This document shows, in pieces, positions 54,294-62,886 of a DNA stretch of 64,000 bases; positions within the stretch are counted from its first letter, which is position 1; each line of letters starts with the position of its first letter. A program made the position numbers and the translations under genes. Under the pieces are notes generated by a model. The model was not told the origin of the DNA. It ran no database searches and worked only from the letters and a program-made list of their open reading frames with translations. The DNA is from Streptomyces silvae (lineage in GTDB: Bacteria > Actinomycetota > Actinomycetes > Streptomycetales > Streptomycetaceae), in NCBI RefSeq assembly GCF_016745505.1, contig NZ_JAERUC010000080.1, positions 1 through 64,000 of the forward strand, read 5' to 3'.

Positions 54294-56414
54294 TCAGGCG
54301 TCGAACGCCTCCGCCGTGTACGGCCCGAACTCCCCCTCCAGCACCAGCCGCCCCAGCTTGCGGTACTCCTGCGCGACCGCCGTCATCAATTGCCGCATGG
54401 TGAGCGGAGTGCCGGCCTCCGCCGCGAGGTAGGCGGCGGTGACCGCGCAGGCGCGGATGGAGCCGCCGGCGAGTTCGAAGCGGTCGGCGCAGAAGGTGAG
54501 GTCCAGGTCGTCGGCGCGGGGCAGCCGGACGCCCAGGCAGCGTTCCCACAGGGCAAGGCGCTGGCCGGGGTCGGGCACCGGGAAGTCGGCCACCACGTCG
54601 AGCCGCCGGGTGAACGCCTCGTCGAGGTTGGCCCGCAGATTGGTGGTCAGGACCGCGATCCCGTCGAACGACTCCATGCGCTGGAGCAGATACGCCGACT
54701 CGATGTTGGCGTGCCGGTCGTGCGCGTCCTTCACCGCCGAGCGCTTGCCGAAGATCGCGTCGGCCTCGTCGAAGAGCAGCACCGCGTTGACCGCGGACGC
54801 CTCGGTGAAGATCCGCTCCAGGTTCTTCTCGGTCTCCCCGATGTACTTGTCCACGACCGTGGACAGGTCCACCACATACAGGTCCATGCCCAGATCGGTG
54901 GCGACGACCTCCGCGGACATGGTCTTGCCGGTGCCCGACTCGCCGGCGAAGAGCGCGACCACACCGCGCCCCCGGCCGCCGCCGGGCCGCATCCCCCACT
55001 GCCCGAGCACCTGCTCACGATGGCGGGCCCGCAGCGCCAGTTCGCGCAGCCGCCGGTGCGTGGACGGCGGCAGCACCAGGTCGTCCCAGCCGACGTCCGG
55101 CTCCACCCGGCGGGCGAGCCGGTCGAGCCCCGCGCCGTTCTGGGCTCGTACGGCGCTGCGCAGGTCGTCGGGGCCGACCGGGCGGCCCGCGAGGGCGGCC
55201 GTGCGTACCGCCACGTCGGCGGCGCGGCGCACCTGCCCGGAGTCCAGGCGGTGCGCGGCGACCGCCTCGGCGAGCTTGTCGGCGTCACCGGTCCCGAAGC
55301 CTCCACCGGAGTCGGCGGCGCCTGAAGTGTCGGCAGCGGCCCGTTCGAGAGCGTGCCGCCAGCGCGCGGTCTGCCGTTCGGGCGAAGGTGCCGCGACGGC
55401 CAGCTCGACGGGCGTGTCGGCCGCCCACTCCGGTGCCCAGCCGACCGTGCCGTGCGTGATCAGGGGAATCCCCCGCAGCGCCGTGCACAACGCCCCGAGT
55501 GTGCGGGCGCGTTCGGTGGGTTCGCCGGGGAGCGCCTCCAAGGGGCCGAGGACGACTCCGGCACCGGTGAGTCGGGCTTCGAGGGCGGCGACCCGGGCGA
55601 GTTCCGGTACGTCGCCCGCGCGCCGGGTGAGCGCCACCGCGTCCAGGACGAGCGGGCGCAGCCCGGCCGCGCGCAGGGCCGCGGTGGCCAGCTCCGCCGC
55701 GTCGCCTCCCCGGGTGCGCAGATGGACGAGCCCGACGCCGGTGCCTGCCGCGGCCGCCGTCCGCAGGACGTCCGCTTCCTCCGCGGTGGGGTCCTCCCGC
55801 GCGACGCCGAGCACTCCGGCGAGCCGGGCATCGGGACGGTCGCTGCCCAGCAGGTGTCCGGTCACCCGGTCGGGCACGGCCAGTACGCGTGACAGCGGCG
55901 GCCGTTCGGGCTCCGTGATCTCCACCAGGCCGCCCGCGACGAGCGGCGCGCCGGGAGCGATCCGGAAGCGGGCGGACGCCGCCCCGGGCAGCCCGCACAG
56001 TTCCAGTGCGAGCCCGACCGTGGGCCGGCGGCGGGTGAGGTCGTCGTTGAGGAAGCCGTAGAGCCGCTCGAACCGTGCGTCGAGGTCCGGTGCCAGCGCC
56101 ACCAGCAGCAGGTCCAGGTCCAGCGGGGACAGGCCGAAGTGCCGGGCGAGTCCGCCGAGTACGGAACCGGCGGCGGGCTGCCACGGCTCGTGGCCGGGTG
56201 TGCCGAGTCCGCCCGGCTCGTCCAGGATGCGGTCGACCGCGTCGGGAGTGAGGTACTGGCCGCGGTACGGGTCGTCGGGGTCGGGGTCGGTGGCGCGCCG
56301 TGCGGCGACGGCGTGCCGCACCCGTTCCTCGACCAGCCGGAGCCGGTCCCAGAGGGGTTCCACGTCGGCGGACACGGGTCCGGCGACGGCGCCGGGTCCG
56401 ACGGTGTGCGTCAC
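54294..56414 (-). CDS. eCIS AAA+ ATPase
   Basis: A 706-residue protein (Cis15/Afp15-like). The N-terminal half is helical with a winged-helix-like region. The C-terminal half is an AAA+ module with Walker A GESGTGKT, Walker B LLFDEADAIFGKR and an arginine-finger region DEAFTRRLDVV. It is needed for assembly or cargo handling. The GTG start overlaps the DUF4255 gene by four bases. Confidence 0.92.
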   Translation of the reverse strand: MTHTVGPGAVAGPVSADVEPLWDRLRLVEERVRHAVAARRATDPDPDDPYRGQYLTPDAVDRILDEPGGLGTPGHEPWQPAAGSVLGGLARHFGLSPLDLDLLLVALAPDLDARFERLYGFLNDDLTRRRPTVGLALELCGLPGAASARFRIAPGAPLVAGGLVEITEPERPPLSRVLAVPDRVTGHLLGSDRPDARLAGVLGVAREDPTAEEADVLRTAAAAGTGVGLVHLRTRGGDAAELATAALRAAGLRPLVLDAVALTRRAGDVPELARVAALEARLTGAGVVLGPLEALPGEPTERARTLGALCTALRGIPLITHGTVGWAPEWAADTPVELAVAAPSPERQTARWRHALERAAADTSGAADSGGGFGTGDADKLAEAVAAHRLDSGQVRRAADVAVRTAALAGRPVGPDDLRSAVRAQNGAGLDRLARRVEPDVGWDDLVLPPSTHRRLRELALRARHREQVLGQWGMRPGGGRGRGVVALFAGESGTGKTMSAEVVATDLGMDLYVVDLSTVVDKYIGETEKNLERIFTEASAVNAVLLFDEADAIFGKRSAVKDAHDRHANIESAYLLQRMESFDGIAVLTTNLRANLDEAFTRRLDVVADFPVPDPGQRLALWERCLGVRLPRADDLDLTFCADRFELAGGSIRACAVTAAYLAAEAGTPLTMRQLMTAVAQEYRKLGRLVLEGEFGPYTAEAFDA

Positions 56415-57121
56415 GGCTGGCGGTCCCCTCTGCGGCGGCGACGGGCGGGTGCGGGGCCCCGTTCGCGCGGGCCCGCGAGCCCGCCGTCCGGGCCCGGGTC
56501 GGTGGTCTCCGTGTAGCGCAGGCGGCGGCCCGGCGTCGCCTGCGCGCCCTCTCTCCTGGTGGCGGTGCGCACGAGGAGGCCTTCGGTGACCGGCGGCGCC
56601 GCCTCGGTGGTCACACCGGCGAGCGGTGCCCGCGCCCGGACCTGGAGGGACGCCTTCAGCTCGCCTCCGAGCGCCGACCACACGTCGGCGGCGGCCGGGG
56701 CGTCGAGTCCGACGCCGCCCGTGTCCAGTCCCACCGTCAGACCGAGGTCGGCGAGCGTGCCGGTGAGCAGACGGGCGGGCAGGGTGTCGGCGCCGGTCAG
56801 GGTCGCCAGCACCTGCGAGAGCAGCCGGTGTTCGTCCTGCGGGCGGCTTGCCCACGCCGTGACCAGGTACGTCAGCTCGAACCAGCGCGGCGGGGTGCGC
56901 CGTGCCACCAGGTGCCCTTCGGCGTCGTAGACCTCCCCGGCGCCGCTGCCGCGCCGGGTGGCGTCCTCCCGGACGTCGTAGAGGAAGACGCAGACGGTGG
57001 GGGCGTTGCGGCGCGCCGCCCAGTCCCGGGTGGGGGCGTCGAAGGCCACCTCGACGCCCGACGCCTCCAGGCCGGACTCACCGAGCAGGCGGCGCAGGGC
57101 CTCGTCGACCTCGTGGATCAC
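56411..57121 (-). CDS. eCIS terminator protein, DUF4255
   Basis: A 236-residue DUF4255 protein (MIHEVDEALRRLLGESG; APTVCVFLYDVREDATRR). It is the tube/sheath terminator (Cis16/Afp16-like) that caps the distal end. It is coupled to both neighbours by four-base overlaps. Confidence 0.92.
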   Translation of the reverse strand: MIHEVDEALRRLLGESGLEASGVEVAFDAPTRDWAARRNAPTVCVFLYDVREDATRRGSGAGEVYDAEGHLVARRTPPRWFELTYLVTAWASRPQDEHRLLSQVLATLTGADTLPARLLTGTLADLGLTVGLDTGGVGLDAPAAADVWSALGGELKASLQVRARAPLAGVTTEAAPPVTEGLLVRTATRREGAQATPGRRLRYTETTDPGPDGGLAGPRERGPAPARRRRRGDRQP

Positions 57122-60100
57122 CGGCGGCTCACCTCGCCGGGCGGCTGGAAGGTGCCGCTGACCACCAGGAAGTCGGTCGTCACCGGCGAGAACCCGCGTC
57201 CCTTGGCGGTGATGACGCGCGGTCCCGTCTGGTCCTTGGCGAGGATGAGCAGCTGGCCGATGAAAGTGCCGTCCGGCAGTGGAACGGTCGGCGCCGCCGC
57301 CGCGGTGATCCCCGGCTTCCAGCTGAACCGCACCGGCGCTCCCGGCGGGAAGTCCTTGCCCCGTACGGAGGTGACGAAGCCGGGCTTGCCGATGTCGGGC
57401 ACCGCGACGATGCGCGGCTGGAGGATGCGCAGCCGCTGCTGTGCGGTGTTGTCGCTCCTGTCGGCGTCGGTGCCGGTCGTGGTGAGCTCACCCGTTACAC
57501 GGCCGGTCAGCGCCTTGTCCGGGCTGAGCACCACGCGTACGACGGTGCTCGCGCCCGGTTCCAGGTCCGGCAGCGCGCACACCCAGGAGCTGTCGCAGCC
57601 CTGCGGCCGCCCGTTGTCCGGGATGCCCCGGGGCAGGCCGATGCGCAGCCGCAGCCCGGTCGCGAGCGCGTTACGGCCGTTGCGGACGGTGTAGGTCACC
57701 ACGACGCGTCCGCCGACGTAGCCCGGGTTCGGCTGGGCGGTGACCCGCACGCCGGGCCCGGCGTCGGGCGCGGGCGGCTCCGCGGGCACGGTGGGGGGCG
57801 GGGCCGGCGGGTCCGGGCTCGGCTGCGGTGGTGTCGGGGTGGGGGTCGGTTCCGCCTCGCCCACCGGGACCACGGTCCGGCCGGCGTTGTCGCTGGGCTC
57901 GGGATCGATGACCGTACCGGCGACCGACCAGTCGACGGGCTGGTCACCTGTGGTGAGTCCGGTGAGGGTGACGTCCACCGTGACGGTGGTGCCGGGCCTC
58001 ACCACGCCGACGTCGCACCGGAGGGCGGCGGCGTCGCAGGTGCCGCCGGGGTGGGTCACCCCGGTGATCTGTACGCCGGGCGGCGGGGCGATGGTCAGGG
58101 TGGTGCCCGGGGAGGCGGCGGGGCCGTTGTTCACCAGGCCGATCCGGACCGTGGTGTCCTCGCCGGCCGTGACCTCGGGGGTGGTGGCGGGCGCGTCGAC
58201 GGCGAGGTTCACGGACTGCTGGACGCTCGGCTCCTTCTGCCGGCCCGGGAGCGCGCCGGTGAGCGAGGTGAGGCCGCCGGACTCGACGTCCAGCAGGCCG
58301 AGCTTCTCAGGGCTGTTGACCGCCGCCTCGGCCCGCGAGCTGATCACCAGGCTCTCGCCGTCGGCCGTCCACGCGGCGTCGCGCGGCTGGAACGGGCCGG
58401 TGGCCGGGGGGTCCGGCAACTGCCGGCCGCAGGCCCCGGGCAGGTCGAGGACGGCGGCGGGCGTCAGCACCCGGCAGTCGTCGCCCGTGAGGGAGGTGAG
58501 CAGGATGCCGCCGCCCTGGTCGACCTGGCCGCCGCCGCTCTTGCGGTTGAAGGCGAGGGTGGTGCCGTCCGGCGAGAACGCCGGGCTGTCGTCGATGACC
58601 TCGCAGGCGCCGGGGCAGTTCGTGGCGCTCAGGTCGCGCTGCTCGTCCGGACGGTCGACGGGCGCGGTCCAGATGTGCTTGTTGCCGCCGTTGCCGTCGA
58701 TCACCGTGTTACGGGTGAAGGCGAGGGTGGTGCCGTCGGAGGACCAGGTCGGCTGGGCGTCACCGCCCGTCTGCTGCCCGGCCGGCGGGATGATCCGTCC
58801 GGTGATCGCACCGGTGGCCGCGTCCGCGACGAGGATCCGGCTGGGACCTCCGACGCCGGGGGACGTCCGGGTGAAGGCGAGGTACTTGCCGTCCGGGGAG
58901 AACGTCGGGTCGGTGTCCCGGTCCGTCTCACCGCGGCCCGCGAGCCGCATGGGCCGGGCGTTCGTTCCGTCGGCGTCCGCCGTCCAGATCCGCTCGATCC
59001 GGCCCTGGGCGCCGTCCTCGAAGCGGGTGAGCACGATCCGGCGGCCGTCGGGTGTGTAGTTCTGCCGCTCGGTCCAGGGGTCGTACCCGGCTCCGGGCTC
59101 GAACAGCGGGTCCTTGGCGGGATCGGTGTTGGTGTCGGCGGCCGGGTCCTCGTCGAGAATCGGCAGCCCCAGGTCGCGGGGGTCGGACCCGTCCGTCCGG
59201 ACGTCCTGGAGCGTCACCACGTGCGCGCCGGAGTGCGTCTCGTCGGGGGCCGGCGCCGAGGTGCGCTCGACCACCGCGCCGCCGCCTTCGAGCGAACCGG
59301 ACCAGGTGACCGAGGAGACCTCCCGGTCCTCGTTCAGCACGAGCGGGGGGACCTGGACGTCGTCGTGGACGGTCGCCCTGAACACATGGTCCCAGTCGCC
59401 TTCGCACTCGCACGTGATCTCGGGGCTCAGGAACAGCACCTGGTCCCCGTCGGGCAGCCACGCTGCCCCGTGGGCACGCCACTGTGCCCGGTCACCCCCG
59501 AGCAGCGGCCCGTCACCGGTTCCGTTCGCGTTCGTCACCCGCAACCGGGGCACGCTCCGCCCGTCGGCGGCGGTCGTGGCGGTGTACGCGATCCAGTCAC
59601 GGTTCTCGTCGTCGTCCACCGGGTTCCACGCCGGCTCGGTCGCCGTCCCGTTCGCGGGGGAGGTGACGCGGGTGGCGGTGCCGCCGTTCAGGGACCGTAC
59701 GTAGATCTGCTCACCGGCCGCCGGGTCGCTGTCGCTCGCGTACGCCAGCCGCTGCCCGTCGGGCGAGACGCTCGGGCTCTCCTCGTCGGCGGGGGTGTCG
59801 GTCAGCCGGGTCAGACCGGTGCCGTCGGTGCGCACCCGCCACAGGTCGCGCTGCGTCCCGCTCCCCGGCCCGCCGGACTCGGCCGCGTCGAACACGACGG
59901 AGGCGCCGTCGGGGGTCAGCCGGGGGTGCGCGGCGTCCATGCCGGCGGTCAGCCGCCGTACGGAGCCGTCGGCGGACCGGAGGTAGATCTGCGGGGTCGC
60001 CTCGTCGCGCAGGCTCGCGAAGACCATCCGGTCGCCGAGGGCGGACGGCTGGACGTCCTGGTGGGCCGGGCCCTCGCCGAACAGCGGGGTGCTGGAGGTC

Positions 60101-60306
60101 GTGGTGGCCACGGTGCCGAGGCTGCGGTGCCGGGTGCCGGCGAAGGCGATCCGGGTGTCCGTGGTGTCCTCGGCCACGGCCCGCGGCGCGGACCCGGCGC
60201 CGCTGTTCCCGGAAGCCGCCGCCGCCCCGAGCAGCGGGGTCAGCAGCAGCAACGACATGCCGAGTCTCCCGAGGCGGTAGCGTCCGCCTCGGCCAGCGGT
60301 TCCCAT
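57118..60306 (-). CDS. Secreted TolB-like beta-propeller protein with Ig-like domains
   Basis: A 1062-residue protein. An N-terminal signal peptide (MGTAGRGGRYRLGRLGMSLLLLTPLLG-type, cut near residue 35) is followed by repeated TolB/PD40 strands (YLAFTR, LAYASDSDP, SPDG blocks) of at least one propeller, a Pro-rich linker, two CARDB/DUF11-like domains and a C-terminal IPT-like domain. Its stop overlaps the terminator gene by four bases, so it is translated with the particle although it is exported. It may serve as a receptor or surface partner. The ATG at 60306 starts the signal. Confidence 0.85.
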   Translation of the reverse strand: MGTAGRGGRYRLGRLGMSLLLLTPLLGAAAASGNSGAGSAPRAVAEDTTDTRIAFAGTRHRSLGTVATTTSSTPLFGEGPAHQDVQPSALGDRMVFASLRDEATPQIYLRSADGSVRRLTAGMDAAHPRLTPDGASVVFDAAESGGPGSGTQRDLWRVRTDGTGLTRLTDTPADEESPSVSPDGQRLAYASDSDPAAGEQIYVRSLNGGTATRVTSPANGTATEPAWNPVDDDENRDWIAYTATTAADGRSVPRLRVTNANGTGDGPLLGGDRAQWRAHGAAWLPDGDQVLFLSPEITCECEGDWDHVFRATVHDDVQVPPLVLNEDREVSSVTWSGSLEGGGAVVERTSAPAPDETHSGAHVVTLQDVRTDGSDPRDLGLPILDEDPAADTNTDPAKDPLFEPGAGYDPWTERQNYTPDGRRIVLTRFEDGAQGRIERIWTADADGTNARPMRLAGRGETDRDTDPTFSPDGKYLAFTRTSPGVGGPSRILVADAATGAITGRIIPPAGQQTGGDAQPTWSSDGTTLAFTRNTVIDGNGGNKHIWTAPVDRPDEQRDLSATNCPGACEVIDDSPAFSPDGTTLAFNRKSGGGQVDQGGGILLTSLTGDDCRVLTPAAVLDLPGACGRQLPDPPATGPFQPRDAAWTADGESLVISSRAEAAVNSPEKLGLLDVESGGLTSLTGALPGRQKEPSVQQSVNLAVDAPATTPEVTAGEDTTVRIGLVNNGPAASPGTTLTIAPPPGVQITGVTHPGGTCDAAALRCDVGVVRPGTTVTVDVTLTGLTTGDQPVDWSVAGTVIDPEPSDNAGRTVVPVGEAEPTPTPTPPQPSPDPPAPPPTVPAEPPAPDAGPGVRVTAQPNPGYVGGRVVVTYTVRNGRNALATGLRLRIGLPRGIPDNGRPQGCDSSWVCALPDLEPGASTVVRVVLSPDKALTGRVTGELTTTGTDADRSDNTAQQRLRILQPRIVAVPDIGKPGFVTSVRGKDFPPGAPVRFSWKPGITAAAAPTVPLPDGTFIGQLLILAKDQTGPRVITAKGRGFSPVTTDFLVVSGTFQPPGEVSRR

Positions 60307-60451
60307 GGAGATCCCCCTCGCGGTCCGGTGCGGCACGTGGATGTGCCCCCGCCACCCTGCGGCGGCCGTGGACGGGACGGCAGGGCGGTGGGGCCGTACC
60401 CGGGGGAAACGTGGGGTGTGCTTTCGGGCAGCATCGGCGCACCGGCCGTCG

Positions 60452-61174
60452 TCAGATGAGGCCGTTCCGCAGCGCGAAGCCCACCGCGTGGGCCCGGTTG
60501 CGCAGTTGGAGGCGGTTGATGATCTCGTGGAGGACGTTCTTGACGGTCCGCTCGGAGTACGCGGTCTTACGGGCTATCTCGGCGGTGTCCAGTCCTTCCG
60601 ACACCAGCCGCAGCATGTCCGCCTCCCGTGTGGTCAGGGTCGACAGGGACAGGCCCTGCGGATCCAGCGCCGAGCGCTGGAGGCTGCCGACGTGGGAGAG
60701 CAGCTTGCCGAGCAGGTCGCCGGGGAGCACCCCCTCGCCGTTGGCCGTCGCGAGGACCAGGTGGACGAGCCGGTTCTGGTCGGCCTCGGAGCGCCGCAGC
60801 ACCGCGGGGACGCCGCACTCGATGACGCGTTGCAGGGCGCCGGAGCCGAGGGTGCCGACCACGAGGCCGACTCGGGTGGCGGAGTTGAGCCGGAGCCGGT
60901 GCAGCAGGGCGATCACGTCGTCCTCGACGTGGTCCACGACCACCAGCGACACCTGGGCGTCCTCCGCGTCGGCCTCGGCCAGCAGGTCGACCTCGGGGCG
61001 CTGGCGTAACTGCTGGACGACGCCGACGCGCAGGATGGGATCGGCGGCGTAGACCGCCACGGTCACCCGCTCCGGCCCTGCGGCGGGTGGGACCCGGTGC
61101 CCGGAACCGGCGGCGGCAGGCGTGTGTGTGGGGGAGGCAGGCATGGCCGGGGTGTTCTCCTCTGCGCAGGACAT
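60452..61174 (-). CDS. LuxR-type response regulator of the eCIS operon
   Basis: A 240-residue regulator. Residues 36-140 form a receiver-like domain and the C-terminal 65 form a LuxR helix-turn-helix (LTTREADMLRLVSEGLDTAEIARK and SERTVKNVLHEIINRLQL in parts). The receiver keeps an aspartate after VVV but its lysine position reads VLRRSE, so it looks degenerate and may not be phosphorylated. It is first gene of the eCIS transcript direction and divergent from the COG1470 gene. A later ATG (61144) is an alternative start. Confidence 0.85.
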   Translation of the reverse strand: MSCAEENTPAMPASPTHTPAAAGSGHRVPPAAGPERVTVAVYAADPILRVGVVQQLRQRPEVDLLAEADAEDAQVSLVVVDHVEDDVIALLHRLRLNSATRVGLVVGTLGSGALQRVIECGVPAVLRRSEADQNRLVHLVLATANGEGVLPGDLLGKLLSHVGSLQRSALDPQGLSLSTLTTREADMLRLVSEGLDTAEIARKTAYSERTVKNVLHEIINRLQLRNRAHAVGFALRNGLI

Positions 61175-61364
61175 GAGGGTTACCTGTTCATATGTTCGTA
61201 GGGGAGGATCGCAAGGGCGCGACGGCCACCGGAAGGCGGCGCGCGGGGTCCGGGAGGTGGCATCAGCCACCCACGGACACGGGCGGGCCGGCGGTGGCTC
61301 CGCGGGCACCACGACTGCCCGGGTGTTGCCCTCGCACCCCTCGGCGCTCCCCTGAGGGCGTCCC

Positions 61365-61370
61365 TACCGT
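61365..61370 (+). promoter_or_regulatory. -10 element for a leaderless transcript
   Basis: TACCGT ends six bases before GTG 61377; there is no ribosome binding site, so this gene may be leaderless. Confidence 0.35.
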
Positions 61371-61376
61371 GGCGGT

Positions 61377-62705
61377 GTGACGCCTTCTCCAGCCTCTTCC
61401 GGTCCCGGTGCGCCCGGACTCGACATCCCGGCCGTGACCGTGACCCCGGGCGGCACCGCCACGACCGGTCTGACCGTCCGCAACGACAGCGACATCGTCG
61501 AGGCGTACAGCCTCGAGGTCGTCGGGGACTGTGCTTCCTGGACGACCGTGGAACCCGCGCGGGTCTCCCTCTACCCCGGCACCTCCGAGACGGTGACGAT
61601 CCGTCTGGATCCGCCACGCTCCCCGGACATCCGGGCCGGCGAGATGCCCCTCGCGATACGGGTCCTGCCGACCGAGCATCCCGAGGCGGTACGGGTTCCC
61701 GAGACCACCGTGCACGTCGAGGAGTTCCACGAGCTGCGCACCGAGGTGCGGCCGCGCCGTCGCCGCGGCTGGCTGCGCGGCCGGTACCGGCTGGCGGTGC
61801 GCAACGAGGGCAACACCCCGGTGCAGGCGGGCTTCACTCCCGGCCAGGCGGGCGAGGAGTTGGCGTTCGCCTTCAGTCCGGCCGGGCCGAAACTCGAACC
61901 CGGCGAGTCGGCCGAGGTCGGGCTGCGGGTCCGGACGGGCAAGCCCGTCTGGTTCGGGGCCCCGGTGGTGTGGCCGTTCACACTGACCACCGCCGAGACC
62001 GGTGACCAGGACGAGGCCCGGACGGACGACAGCACCGTACAGCCGGTGCTGGACGCGGAGTTCGTCCAGATCCCCATCTTCCCGAAGTGGCTGATCGCGG
62101 TGCTCGCGGCGCTGCTCGCGCTGCTGATCGCCTGGTTCGCGCTGGTCCGCCCGGCGGTGCGCAGCGCCGCCAAGGAGGCGGCCGACGAGGTGGTCCAGCT
62201 GCGCCCCACACCCCCCGGGGAGCAGGGCGGCGAGGGGGAGACACCTGGCAGCGGTCCCGGCGGGGCGAGCCCTTCGCCCACCGGCCCGGGCTCGGGTCAG
62301 GGGCAGGGGCCCGGGGAGGGCGGTGACGGCACCGCGGGCACGGGTGGTCAGCAGAGTTCGGCGACCATCGACCTGAAGACCTCGAGCGGGCAGACGAAGA
62401 CCGGTACGTACAAGGTGCCCGAGAAGAGCGTCTTCGGTGTGACGGACATCGTTGTCGCCAACTTCCAGGGCGACGAGGGCGTGATGACGATCAGCTTCGG
62501 TGACCGCAAGATCACCACGATCGCTCTGGAGACCTTCCGCAACCAGGACTATCACTGGGTCACCCCCATCAAGATCCCTGCGAACGACACCGTGACCATC
62601 GACGTGACCTGTTCCGAGCCGGGCACTCCGGCCACCGGCCGCAAGGCCCAGGGATGCCACGAGGTTCTGAACGTGAGCGGTGAGCTGATCCGCACCGAGC
62701 AATGA
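61377..62705 (+). CDS. COG1470-like membrane protein beside the eCIS cluster
   Basis: A 442-residue protein. Residues 1-215 are two Ig-like beta domains (VRNDSDIVEAYSLEVVGD; RLAVRNEGNTPVQAGF). A single transmembrane helix is near 222-245 (FPKWLIAVLAALLALLIAWFALV), then a Gly/Pro linker and a small beta domain with two cysteines (CSEPG...GCHEV). No signal peptide is present, so the N-terminal domain should be cytoplasmic. Such genes accompany eCIS loci in Streptomyces. Confidence 0.75.
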   Translation: MTPSPASSGPGAPGLDIPAVTVTPGGTATTGLTVRNDSDIVEAYSLEVVGDCASWTTVEPARVSLYPGTSETVTIRLDPPRSPDIRAGEMPLAIRVLPTEHPEAVRVPETTVHVEEFHELRTEVRPRRRRGWLRGRYRLAVRNEGNTPVQAGFTPGQAGEELAFAFSPAGPKLEPGESAEVGLRVRTGKPVWFGAPVVWPFTLTTAETGDQDEARTDDSTVQPVLDAEFVQIPIFPKWLIAVLAALLALLIAWFALVRPAVRSAAKEAADEVVQLRPTPPGEQGGEGETPGSGPGGASPSPTGPGSGQGQGPGEGGDGTAGTGGQQSSATIDLKTSSGQTKTGTYKVPEKSVFGVTDIVVANFQGDEGVMTISFGDRKITTIALETFRNQDYHWVTPIKIPANDTVTIDVTCSEPGTPATGRKAQGCHEVLNVSGELIRTEQ

Positions 62706-62721
62706 AACGGACGTGAAGCCT

Positions 62722-62739
62722 CCGATCATTTTCGATCGG
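62722..62739. terminator. Hairpin terminator between COG1470 and GH6 genes
   Basis: CCGATC-ATTTTC-GATCGG is a perfect six-base stem 17 bases after the stop. A second stem (CCGACC 62742-62747 with GGTCGG 62762-62767) follows at once. The genes on both sides converge here, so it can serve both directions. Confidence 0.55.
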
Positions 62740-62886
62740 TGCCGACCACCCTGTAAAGAACGGTCGGTCAATGCGTCCAGAAATCACCAACTCCGGTCCG
62801 GAAACCGGCATCCGGGCACATACGCCACACGGAAACCGCCGTTTCGGGCGCCCTGACCGGGCATCCGGTGGCGGCCCCCGCCGCGC

